A stretch of DNA of 6,520 nt. It comes from Parvularculaceae bacterium (lineage in GTDB: Bacteria > Pseudomonadota > Alphaproteobacteria > Caulobacterales > Parvularculaceae). The stretch is taken from NCBI GenBank assembly GCA_013389125.1, contig JACADX010000141.1, positions 1 to 6,520 on the forward strand, given 5' to 3'. A program made the position numbers and the translations under genes. A model generated the notes under the pieces. The model made no database searches and was not told where the DNA came from. It saw only the letters and a program-made list of their open reading frames with translations. Positions 1-5,237 of the stretch are shown here, one piece after another (the first letter of the stretch is position 1; every line of letters begins with the position of its first letter).

Positions 1-25
1 CCTTCGGAGCGATTTCAGCTTGTAG

Positions 26-901
26 CTAGGCGCCGTCAAAGGGCGGGTCAAGGGCGACATTCTTAAGGCGCGCGTAAAGGAGCGGTTCAATACTTCCCCT
101 GGCCGCTGCGAGCGACCGCGCGAGGTGCCCCGGCTTTGTTGTCGTCGTCATCACAAAGTCGATATTGGGGTCCGCGAAAACAAAGCCAAGCGCCGCCTCC
201 GCCACCGGCGCCGGGCCGATCGCCTCTCGCGCCGCCGCGATCGCCTTTTTCCGATAGCGCGGCCGTAAGCCGGCGCGCGCCATGCGCCAAATGTCCGCGA
301 GATCGTGCGGCGGAAAGAATCTCCGGTCAAGCAGCCCCTGCGCCAGCGGCGCGATGGCGACCGTCATAACGGCTTTCGCCTTCGCCTCGACGAATATCCG
401 CTCATGCCGCCGGTCGATAATATTGTAGGGGCCCATGATCGCGTCGCAGCCGGCGCCGATCGCGCGACGGAGCGGCTCTCCCTCCCCGCAAACGCCGATC
501 CGCTCGACTTTGCCTTCGCGCTTCAACAATCGCAGCGTCGGCATGCACGCGTCGATCTCCGTCGATGTCGGACCGTGAAGATAGAGAAGGTCGAGCCTGT
601 CTCGGCCCAATGCTCGAAGGCTTTGATCGACATCCGCGCGGATGCCGACATCGCTGAAATCCTTGATGAGACGATGGCCCTTTCGCCGCGTTCCGGTCTT
701 AGTGCTGACGAAAACCTCATTGCGGCCGAGCTTGCGAAGCGCATCGCCGAGGCGCCGCTCCGCATCGAAATAGAAGGGCGCCGTATCGAAATGCGCGACG
801 CCGCCGTGAAGCGCCCCTTCAATCAACGCGCGCGTCCTCGCCGCTTCGAACCATCGCTGGCCGAGCGGTCCTGAAACGCCAAAGCCAAGCCGAAGCGTCA
901 T
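26..901 (-). CDS. Aldo/keto reductase family oxidoreductase
   Basis: This is a 291-residue aldo/keto reductase, predicted to be a cytoplasmic TIM-barrel enzyme that reduces an aldehyde or ketone, or oxidises a sugar, with NAD(P)H. The family catalytic tetrad is visible: Asp39 and Tyr44 in HFDTAPFY, Lys68 in FVSTKTG and His109 in LLYLHGP. Tyr44 is followed by Phe where many members have Gly. The C-terminal part (about 230-275) has the usual segment leading into the cofactor-binding end, AALGFVF then MTTTTKPGHL. The length is slightly short for the family (usually about 300-340). The start is placed at the ATG whose bases overlap the upstream gene's TGA in an ATGA junction. A longer frame to 943 would add 14 residues with no homology feel. 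It is the last gene of a minus-strand operon, so translational coupling is likely. It resembles the D-threo-aldose dehydrogenase-like branch, but the substrate cannot be read from the sequence. Confidence 0.93.
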   Translation of the reverse strand: MTLRLGFGVSGPLGQRWFEAARTRALIEGALHGGVAHFDTAPFYFDAERRLGDALRKLGRNEVFVSTKTGTRRKGHRLIKDFSDVGIRADVDQSLRALGRDRLDLLYLHGPTSTEIDACMPTLRLLKREGKVERIGVCGEGEPLRRAIGAGCDAIMGPYNIIDRRHERIFVEAKAKAVMTVAIAPLAQGLLDRRFFPPHDLADIWRMARAGLRPRYRKKAIAAAREAIGPAPVAEAALGFVFADPNIDFVMTTTTKPGHLARSLAAARGSIEPLLYARLKNVALDPPFDGA

Positions 902-1413
902 CCCGGTAGGCCCTGGAACGGCACGGCGGCGAGCGGCGTCCATTTGCCGTCGCCGCAGCGCCAGAGCTGGAAACCCTCCGCCATCGCGAGGAACGGCGGC
1001 AGCGTTTGCGCCAAATGATCTTGGAGCGCGGCGGCGACATGCGGGGCGACCTTGTTCTGGATTGTCACATGCGGCCGGAATTCTTCTCTGTCCTGTCCCG
1101 TGAGATGGTCGCTGAACTTCGCAGCGAGAGCCTGTCGCAAGTCGGCGAGCCGGCCGCCTTCGATCCTCAGCGCGACGCCGCGGCCGAGCCGCATCGGACC
1201 TTCGACCCTGACAGGAAACGGCGGCGTCGATTTCGCCAGTCTTGCGGCCTCGCGAATGATGGCGTTCTCCTTAACGCTTGGGAGGGCGTGAAAAAGCGTC
1301 AAATGGGCGCCGACGCGATTTCGCCCTGGCGGATAATGCCGCCGTCGCAGATCCTGGAACAGCGCATCCGACGCCTCGTCGAATTGGAGCGTTAGAATGA
1401 TCGCGCTGTGCAA
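898..1413 (-). CDS. 2'-5' RNA ligase family (2H phosphoesterase) protein
   Basis: This 171-residue protein belongs to the 2H phosphoesterase superfamily (LigT/2'-5' RNA ligase-like). Members act on 2'-5' or cyclic phosphodiester bonds in RNA or nucleotides. Both signature HxTx motifs are present and correctly spaced: His37-Leu-Thr39 in AHLTLFHALP and His115-Val-Thr117 in RPHVTI. The length is near the family norm of about 170-190. The only start that keeps the first motif is TTG at 1411-1413. In this frame it is preceded by one codon (ACC) and then the TGA that ends the lipoprotein gene. There is no clear Shine-Dalgarno, so reinitiation after the upstream stop is likely. The N-terminus (SAIILTLQFDE) matches the usual first beta strand, which supports this start. 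The stop overlaps the ATG of the aldo/keto reductase by 4 nt. The natural substrate is unknown, as for most bacterial members. Confidence 0.9.
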   Translation of the reverse strand: MHSAIILTLQFDEASDALFQDLRRRHYPPGRNRVGAHLTLFHALPSVKENAIIREAARLAKSTPPFPVRVEGPMRLGRGVALRIEGGRLADLRQALAAKFSDHLTGQDREEFRPHVTIQNKVAPHVAAALQDHLAQTLPPFLAMAEGFQLWRCGDGKWTPLAAVPFQGLPG

Positions 1414-1416
1414 GGT

Positions 1417-1860
1417 TCAATCGACGCAAATGCCGCCCGTAACCTTGCCGCCCTCGACCTCGCTGTAGCAGCCGAACGGGCTGTCATCACGCTGACAGAC
1501 GCCAGTCGCTTCGGATCCGTCCGCGGGCGGATCGCCCTCGAGCCGGCATTGGCCCTCGCAGTCCGCCTTCCCTTTGCAGGGTTTGCCGGCGTCGGCATAA
1601 GGTTTCACGCAGCGATAAAGACCTAGCATCCCTTCCTGGCGGACCTCGCCGCCCGCCGATTCGCAGGCCGCCTGATCGATTTCCGCGCGTGACCGCTCGC
1701 GCATTTCCTCGATTGTCATTTCGCCGCCCGCGCCCTCGCCATTCGCATCTGCGGAATCATCGGCTTGGGCGGGCGGCGCAGCGGGCGTTTCCGGCTCGGA
1801 GACGGGCCTAGAACAAGCCGCAGCAACCAAAACGACAAGCGATGCGAGAAGAACGCGCAT
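1417..1860 (-). CDS. Cysteine-rich putative lipoprotein
   Basis: This 147-residue exported protein has unknown function. Residues 1-15 form a short signal peptide (MRVLLASLVVLVAAA) followed by Cys16. That fits a lipoprotein processing site, although Ala at -3 is a weak lipobox. Residues 17-47 are a Pro/Ala/Glu/Asp/Gly-rich linker. Residues 48-63 look helical and charged. The rest is a compact domain with eight cysteines (66, 84, 95, 101, 105, 122, 131, 145), enough for four disulfides, with the pattern PYADAGKPC, DC, GQC, GVC, SPFGC and a final CVD. I recall similar small cysteine-rich proteins in alphaproteobacterial genomes, but I cannot name a function. The start was chosen because an AGGAG lies 6 nt upstream of this ATG; the frame is open 34 codons further but with no signal character. 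It is the first gene of the operon and likely uses the promoter at 1894-1922. Confidence 0.85.
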   Translation of the reverse strand: MRVLLASLVVLVAAACSRPVSEPETPAAPPAQADDSADANGEGAGGEMTIEEMRERSRAEIDQAACESAGGEVRQEGMLGLYRCVKPYADAGKPCKGKADCEGQCRLEGDPPADGSEATGVCQRDDSPFGCYSEVEGGKVTGGICVD

Positions 1861-1866
1861 GAAAAT

Positions 1867-1871
1867 CTCCT
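1867..1871 (-). promoter_or_regulatory. Ribosome binding site of the lipoprotein gene
   Basis: AGGAG on the minus strand, 6 nt before the ATG ending at 1860. It fixes the start at the signal peptide rather than at the upstream in-frame codon at 1962. Confidence 0.75.
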
Positions 1872-1893
1872 GAAGAGCGAAAGCGCCGGCGCA

Positions 1894-1922
1894 AGCATAG
1901 GCCGGTTGCGCTCTCGCCGCAA
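1894..1922 (-). promoter_or_regulatory. Putative sigma70-type promoter of the lipoprotein/2H/AKR operon
   Basis: On the minus strand there is a -35-like TTGCGG (1917-1922) and a -10-like TATGCT (1894-1899) with an exact 17-nt spacer. This would start transcription near 1887, giving a leader of about 26 nt. The matches to consensus are partial (3 of 6 and 4 of 6), so this is a prediction. An inverted repeat, GCGCAA at 1889-1894 and TTGCGC at 1906-1911, straddles the -10 box and could be an operator or just GC-rich self-complementarity. Confidence 0.42.
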
Positions 1923-1924
1923 TT

Positions 1925-1930
1925 TTGACA
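1925..1930 (+). promoter_or_regulatory. Perfect -35 hexamer (TTGACA) upstream of the arylesterase gene
   Basis: A consensus TTGACA lies 32 nt upstream of the arylesterase ATG, in the plus orientation and only 2 nt from the -35 of the opposing operon promoter. No convincing -10 box follows at 16-18 nt, because that stretch is GC-rich (GCGGAG). If real, it would give a very short leader. Only the -35 element is called. Confidence 0.3.
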
Positions 1931-1962
1931 CGGTTCGCACCCGAGGGGCGGAGTGCAAACAA

Positions 1963-3009
1963 ATGCGGGGCTTTTTAACCCTAGTCGGGCTCATTGTGCT
2001 CGGCGCTGTTGGTTGGCTGTTATGGAACATCATTCCAGCGTCAGGGATGTTCGCGGGGCTGAAGCCGAAACTGATCGACCAGTGCCGGAAGGTCGACGTC
2101 TTTCCGGGCACGGAGGACGTGACGATCGACCCGGAGCTGAATGTCGCGTTCATTTCGGCGGACGATCGCCGCGCGACGTTCGCCGGCAAGCCGGCGCAGG
2201 GCGGCGTCTACGTCCTGAAGCTCGATGGTTCGGATCGGGTGATGAAGGCCTCGCCGGACAGTTTCGGCGAGTTTCATCCGCACGGGATCAGCCTCTGGCG
2301 CGGCGCGGACGGGAGGAAGCGCCTCTTTGCAATAAATCACACATTGAACGACGGCGACAAAGTCGAAGTCTTCGACGTCGGCCTTGGCGGCGCGTTGCTG
2401 CATGTCGACACGATTGCGTTCAAGGAAATGTCCTCGCCGAACGACATCGTCGGCGTCGGTCCGCGGAGTTTTTACGTGACAAACGACCGGGGCGTCAAAG
2501 AGGGCTTCATGGCGCAGATCGAAGCCTATTTCGCCCTCCCCTTGTCGAGCATTGCCTATTTTGACGGGCAAAAAGGGCGGATCGCCGCGCGCGGCCTTAC
2601 CTATGCGAATGGGATCAACGTCTCCGCCGACGGCAAGACGCTTTACGCGTCGGAGTTCCTCGGACGGAAGGTGAGCGTCTATGACCGAGATCCGGCTACC
2701 GGCGCGCTGACGAAGAAGAAGTCGATCAAGGTCAACACCGGCCCCGACAATATCGAAGTCGCCGCCGACGGCGCCTTGTGGATCGGCGGCCACTCGAAAG
2801 TCTTCGATTTTCTGAAGCATGCCGAGGACCCGGCGGCGATCTCCCCTTCCCATGTCATTCGCGTCAATCCGGAGACCGGCCTCAAGGAGGACGTGCTGAT
2901 CGACGTCGCGGGAACGATCAACGGTTCGTCAGTCGGCGCGGTCTGGGACAATACGCTTGTGGTCGGCGCCGTTTTCGACGGCCATGTGATGGTCTGCCCG
3001 ATCAACTAG
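1963..3009 (+). CDS. Paraoxonase-like arylesterase/lactonase, membrane-anchored
   Basis: This 348-residue six-bladed beta-propeller belongs to the paraoxonase (PON) arylesterase family, calcium-dependent esterases and lactonases. Residues 3-24 are an N-terminal hydrophobic segment that probably stays as a membrane anchor facing the periplasm. Aligned by eye to mammalian PON1, all key residues are present: Glu51 and Asp52 in GTEDVTIDPE (E53/D54), His107 in FHPHGIS (H115), His126 in INH (H134), Asn160 and Asp161 in SPNDIVGVGP (N168/D169), Asn216 in YANGINVSADG (N224), and Asp262-Asn263 in PDNIEV (D269/N270). Cys41 and Cys345 match the PON1 disulfide that ties the propeller shut. The length is that of PON1 (about 355). 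The start is the ATG before the anchor, with GGAG 9 nt upstream; a frame open back to 1765 overlaps the lipoprotein and is not used. It is a single-gene unit, divergent from the operon. Lactones, including acyl-homoserine lactones, are plausible substrates, but this is unproven. Confidence 0.93.
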   Translation: MRGFLTLVGLIVLGAVGWLLWNIIPASGMFAGLKPKLIDQCRKVDVFPGTEDVTIDPELNVAFISADDRRATFAGKPAQGGVYVLKLDGSDRVMKASPDSFGEFHPHGISLWRGADGRKRLFAINHTLNDGDKVEVFDVGLGGALLHVDTIAFKEMSSPNDIVGVGPRSFYVTNDRGVKEGFMAQIEAYFALPLSSIAYFDGQKGRIAARGLTYANGINVSADGKTLYASEFLGRKVSVYDRDPATGALTKKKSIKVNTGPDNIEVAADGALWIGGHSKVFDFLKHAEDPAAISPSHVIRVNPETGLKEDVLIDVAGTINGSSVGAVWDNTLVVGAVFDGHVMVCPIN

Positions 3010-3058
3010 AGCTTCGCGCCATGGCTCGGAATCAGGGCGCTCGCTCTAGTCATTGTTT
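3006..3058 (+). terminator. Putative terminator hairpin at the end of the arylesterase gene
   Basis: CTAGAGC (3006-3012, including the stop codon) pairs with GCTCTAG (3043-3049). An inner helix, GCGCC (3016-3020) with GGCGC (3036-3040), is separated from it by a small internal loop, and the apical loop is 15 nt. The sequence after the hairpin, TCATTGTTTGT, is moderately T-rich, as expected of an intrinsic terminator for the plus strand. The arms are nearly symmetric, so it might also help stop transcription from the convergent gene at 3130. Confidence 0.5.
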
Positions 3059-3061
3059 GTC

Positions 3062-3075
3062 GCGGCGTTCGCCGC
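3062..3075. repeat. Short GC-rich inverted repeat in the convergent gap
   Basis: GCGGC (3062-3066) and GCCGC (3071-3075) form a 5-bp stem with a GTTC loop. No T-run follows on either strand. It is a small structural element only and may be chance in GC-rich DNA. Confidence 0.3.
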
Positions 3076-3089
3076 TTCGCGCCTCACTC

Positions 3090-3115
3090 GCGCTGAACCG
3101 CGCACACTTCAGCGC
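3090..3115. repeat. 8-bp perfect stem-loop in the convergent gap
   Basis: GCGCTGAA (3090-3097) and TTCAGCGC (3108-3115) form a perfect 8-bp stem with a 10-nt loop. It lies just downstream of the stop of the minus-strand gene at 3130 and could be part of its transcript end or a transcript-stabilising hairpin. No T-tract follows in the minus direction, so an intrinsic terminator is not supported. Confidence 0.4.
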
Positions 3116-3129
3116 ACGCCGCTTTAAGG

Positions 3130-3882
3130 TCAAAGGTCGAATTCAACCTCGATCGCGGTGCGATTTCCATCCGGCGCGATGACGAGGACTTCCGCCTTCG
3201 CCTCGGTCGTCGACGGATTGACGCCGAGCAGCAGTTCATCGGGCGTTTCGATCCGCCTTGCGCCCGGCGGCAAATCCGCGCTGAATTTTCTCACGAATCC
3301 CGACTGCGTGTCCTCCAGTTCAACGACAATCTGATAGGCCGCGACGCTGACCGCCGAACCCGTTGAACACACGCCGGTGTCCGGGTCGTAGGAACCGGCG
3401 CGCGGGCGCCAGCGCATCATCAAGTCGCCGTCGATGATTTTCGGCGTCGGAACAACCGGCGGGCATGGCATCGCCGCCGACAAGACATCCTGGGCGAACA
3501 TCGGCGCATTGTCCTCGGCCCGCTTGCCGACGAAATCATAAACGCCGGGCGGGAAAAGCGTGATCAGTTCGGCGAAGGAGCGCTCTTCAAGCGGCGGCTC
3601 ATTGCTTTCAAAGAAGAGCTCGGTCATGCCGAACTCAGGCGACGCCTGATTGGGAACGGCGCGCAGCACGTTGAACGCGCCGCCGGGGCCGCGGATCGTC
3701 GCGACCTTCCATGAATCGCCGTCGAGTATGCCGTGGAGGCCAATATCGCCGTCGGTCGCGTTAAGCTCGAAATAGATGTCATGCTTGCTGAAAGGGACCG
3801 CGGATTGCGCAAGCGCCTTATCCGCATTGGCCGCGCCTGCAAGCGCTCCGGCGGCAAGAAGGGTTGACTTAAGGCTAATCAT
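3130..3882 (-). CDS. Secreted protein of unknown function with Fn3/Ig-like C-terminal part
   Basis: This 250-residue exported protein carries a Sec signal peptide at about 1-25 (hydrophobic LLAAGALAGAANA, likely cleavage after ALA25 or ANA20). Residues 35-118 form a first domain with IYFELNATDGDIGLHGILDG and, later, GMTELFFESNEPP and LFPPGVYDF. I recall these as hallmarks of a family of proteobacterial hypothetical proteins, often labelled fibronectin type III domain-containing. Residues about 145-250 are strand-rich (LMMRWRP, AYQIVVELED, KAEVLVIAPDGNRTAIEVEF), consistent with an Ig/Fn3-like beta-sandwich. Cys140 and Cys172 could pair. No catalytic motif is visible. The start is the ATG with GGAG 8 nt upstream; longer starts precede the signal peptide. 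The 178-nt gap behind the regulator at 4061 has a GATAAT-like box (4002-4007) but no matching -35, so whether the gene has its own promoter is open. Periplasmic or surface location is inferred. Confidence 0.85.
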   Translation of the reverse strand: MISLKSTLLAAGALAGAANADKALAQSAVPFSKHDIYFELNATDGDIGLHGILDGDSWKVATIRGPGGAFNVLRAVPNQASPEFGMTELFFESNEPPLEERSFAELITLFPPGVYDFVGKRAEDNAPMFAQDVLSAAMPCPPVVPTPKIIDGDLMMRWRPRAGSYDPDTGVCSTGSAVSVAAYQIVVELEDTQSGFVRKFSADLPPGARRIETPDELLLGVNPSTTEAKAEVLVIAPDGNRTAIEVEFDL

Positions 3883-3890
3883 TTCGGTCG

Positions 3891-3894
3891 CTCC
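3891..3894 (-). promoter_or_regulatory. Ribosome binding site of the secreted-protein gene
   Basis: GGAG on the minus strand, 8 nt before the ATG ending at 3882. It supports starting at the signal peptide rather than at the in-frame codon at 3978. Confidence 0.6.
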
Positions 3895-4060
3895 GTTGGT
3901 TGCCGAACGCGCGGCGCGCACCCCTCGGACGCGCCGCCATTCGCCTGCGAAACTGCGCCCCGGCGCGATACGGCCCAATCCGGCAGATGACAGACACTGA
4001 AATTATCCATGCGGAACAGCGGTCTGGCGCTTTCGTGCGCGACACATGCGGGATCAAGCG

Positions 4061-4636
4061 TCACGCGATAAGCTTTGCGCGGCCGTTGCCGTTGGGCGTC
4101 GGCGCGGCGGCGCGCGTGTCCTCCGGGCTCAGCAAGTCCTCGAGGAAGAATGCGGTCAGCGCGTTCTTGCCGCCGAGGCCGGATTTCCGGTAGACGCCTT
4201 GCGCCTGCTGTCGGATTGTCCGTTCGGAAGTCGCCCGTAGCGAGGCGATCTCCTTGTGGCTGAAGCCCTTGAGGATGAAGAGCGCGACGTCGCGTTCCGC
4301 CGCGGTCAACGACCAGTCGGCGAACTGCTTGTCGATGGCGGCCTTAAGTCCTTCGACATGGTGGCCGACCGCGGCGCGCCAAGCGGCGCCGTCGCGGCGC
4401 GCTTGATCAAGCTCGCCGACGATGCGCCCGAGGTCCGCGCGCTGGCGCTCCACGCGCACGCACAGGAGGACCGCCGCCGCCGCGCTCGCGATTGTGAGGA
4501 GCAAGACCAGGGCGTCTACCGCGATGTCTTCAGGCGAGACGGCGTCGCTTTCGGTCGAAATTTCAAGCGCCATGATGAGCAGGAACGCGGCGACGGCGCC
4601 AGCCGCCAAGAGGATGCGGATCCGCGATTCCGACAT
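4061..4636 (-). CDS. Membrane-anchored LuxR-type HTH transcriptional regulator
   Basis: This 191-residue protein has two N-terminal membrane helices (about 8-24 and 39-60) joined by a short acidic loop (ISTESDAVSPED, probably periplasmic). A charged, probably coiled-coil stretch follows (about 61-82), then a C-terminal LuxR/GerE-type helix-turn-helix (about 108-169). The HTH is clear: LTAAERDVALFILKG, then FSHKEIASLRATSERTIRQQ, the turn and recognition helix, then VYRKSGLGGKNALTAFFLEDLL. Residues 170-191 are a Pro/Asn-rich tail. There is no receiver domain or acyl-homoserine lactone domain, so it is probably a one-component regulator that binds DNA from the membrane. I recall similar two-helix plus HTH regulators in alphaproteobacteria, but no signal is known to me. 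The ATG is preceded by GGGAGG at 6 nt; an upstream ATG-type start at 4678 would add 14 residues. It is divergent from the gene at 4802, making that gene or itself a natural target by position only. Confidence 0.9.
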   Translation of the reverse strand: MSESRIRILLAAGAVAAFLLIMALEISTESDAVSPEDIAVDALVLLLTIASAAAAVLLCVRVERQRADLGRIVGELDQARRDGAAWRAAVGHHVEGLKAAIDKQFADWSLTAAERDVALFILKGFSHKEIASLRATSERTIRQQAQGVYRKSGLGGKNALTAFFLEDLLSPEDTRAAAPTPNGNGRAKLIA

Positions 4637-4642
4637 TGTCGG

Positions 4643-4648
4643 CCTCCC
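4643..4648 (-). promoter_or_regulatory. Strong ribosome binding site of the HTH regulator gene
   Basis: GGGAGG on the minus strand, 6 nt from the ATG ending at 4636. It decides the start in favour of MSESRIRI. Confidence 0.75.
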
Positions 4649-4666
4649 GCCCCACCCGCAAAATCG

Positions 4667-4694
4667 ATTCTCGCGCATTCAGGACCCAAGTCAA
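4667..4694 (-). promoter_or_regulatory. Putative promoter of the HTH regulator gene
   Basis: The minus strand has a -35-like TTGACT (4689-4694, 5 of 6) and a -10-like GAGAAT (4667-4672, 4 of 6) with a 16-nt spacer, giving a leader of about 25 nt. The opposing gene at 4802 has a TATAAA (4721-4726, plus strand) that could serve as its -10, but no recognisable -35 stands 16-18 nt before it. Confidence 0.42.
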
Positions 4695-4801
4695 TCGGCA
4701 TGCAGGAGCGGCATCGAACTTATAAAGCGAAAGCAATTCATCCGCTTATCGGTCCCGCTTAAATCGCCTTGGAGGCCGTCGCGAGGAACAGGAAGCAAGC
4801 C

Positions 4802-5233
4802 ATGTCCCGATTTTTGCGCGCCATCGGCGTTTTCCTGTTCGCCGCCCTTGGTCTTTTCTACATCGCGTTCGGCGTTTTCTACGCTTCCGTCGAGGATCTC
4901 CTCTTCTTTCACGCCGCAGCGATTCCCGATCACGCGCGCGAAGCGGTTCGCCCAATCTATTTCGCGCTGATGAAACTTGTCGGCGGGGCGACGATCGCCC
5001 TCGGGCTCTTGGGCCTCTGGGCGACGTTCGTTCCCTTGAGGCGCGGCGCGCCTTATTCGGCGACGGCGATCTTGATCGCCTACGCCGTTCCGCTTTTCAT
5101 GGCGGCCGTCGTCGCCGAAATCCTCGCGAAGGCGACCGGCGCGCCGACGAGCTGGCGCATCATGGGCGGGCTGATGGCGGTCAACCTCGCCGCGTACATC
5201 ACAAAGGCGCTTGGCGGGCGGCGCTCCGCTTGA
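4802..5233 (+). CDS. Small four-helix integral membrane protein, function unknown
   Basis: This is a 143-residue inner-membrane protein with four predicted transmembrane helices at about 8-27, 54-76, 86-106 and 118-137, and short basic ends. I see no transport, catalytic or metal-binding motif. Features a search could use are FYASVEDLLFFHAAAIPDHARE between helices 1 and 2, and the second helix, FALMKLVGGATIALGLLGLW. The size and helix count resemble several small DUF membrane families, but I do not recognise which one. The ATG is preceded by AGGA at 8 nt; an upstream TTG in frame at 4769 adds 11 residues with no sign of being used. It lies head-to-head with the HTH regulator and 4 nt before the DMT transporter, so it is probably the first gene of a two-gene transcript. 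Confidence 0.82.
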   Translation: MSRFLRAIGVFLFAALGLFYIAFGVFYASVEDLLFFHAAAIPDHAREAVRPIYFALMKLVGGATIALGLLGLWATFVPLRRGAPYSATAILIAYAVPLFMAAVVAEILAKATGAPTSWRIMGGLMAVNLAAYITKALGGRRSA

Positions 5234-5237
5234 CAGC

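Noticed and set aside
1..25. Possible element downstream of the aldo/keto reductase
   Set aside because: Only 25 nt are available, with no hairpin or T-tract; nothing can be called.
305..874. 189-codon plus-strand frame inside the aldo/keto reductase
   Set aside because: It is antisense to a gene with an intact catalytic tetrad and has no recognisable domain or ribosome site.
1765..1962. N-terminal extension of the arylesterase frame
   Set aside because: It overlaps the lipoprotein start and divergent promoter and precedes the membrane anchor; the ATG at 1963 has a ribosome site.
2041..2853. 270-codon minus-strand frame inside the arylesterase
   Set aside because: It is the mirror of a gene with all paraoxonase active-site residues; there is no independent evidence for it.
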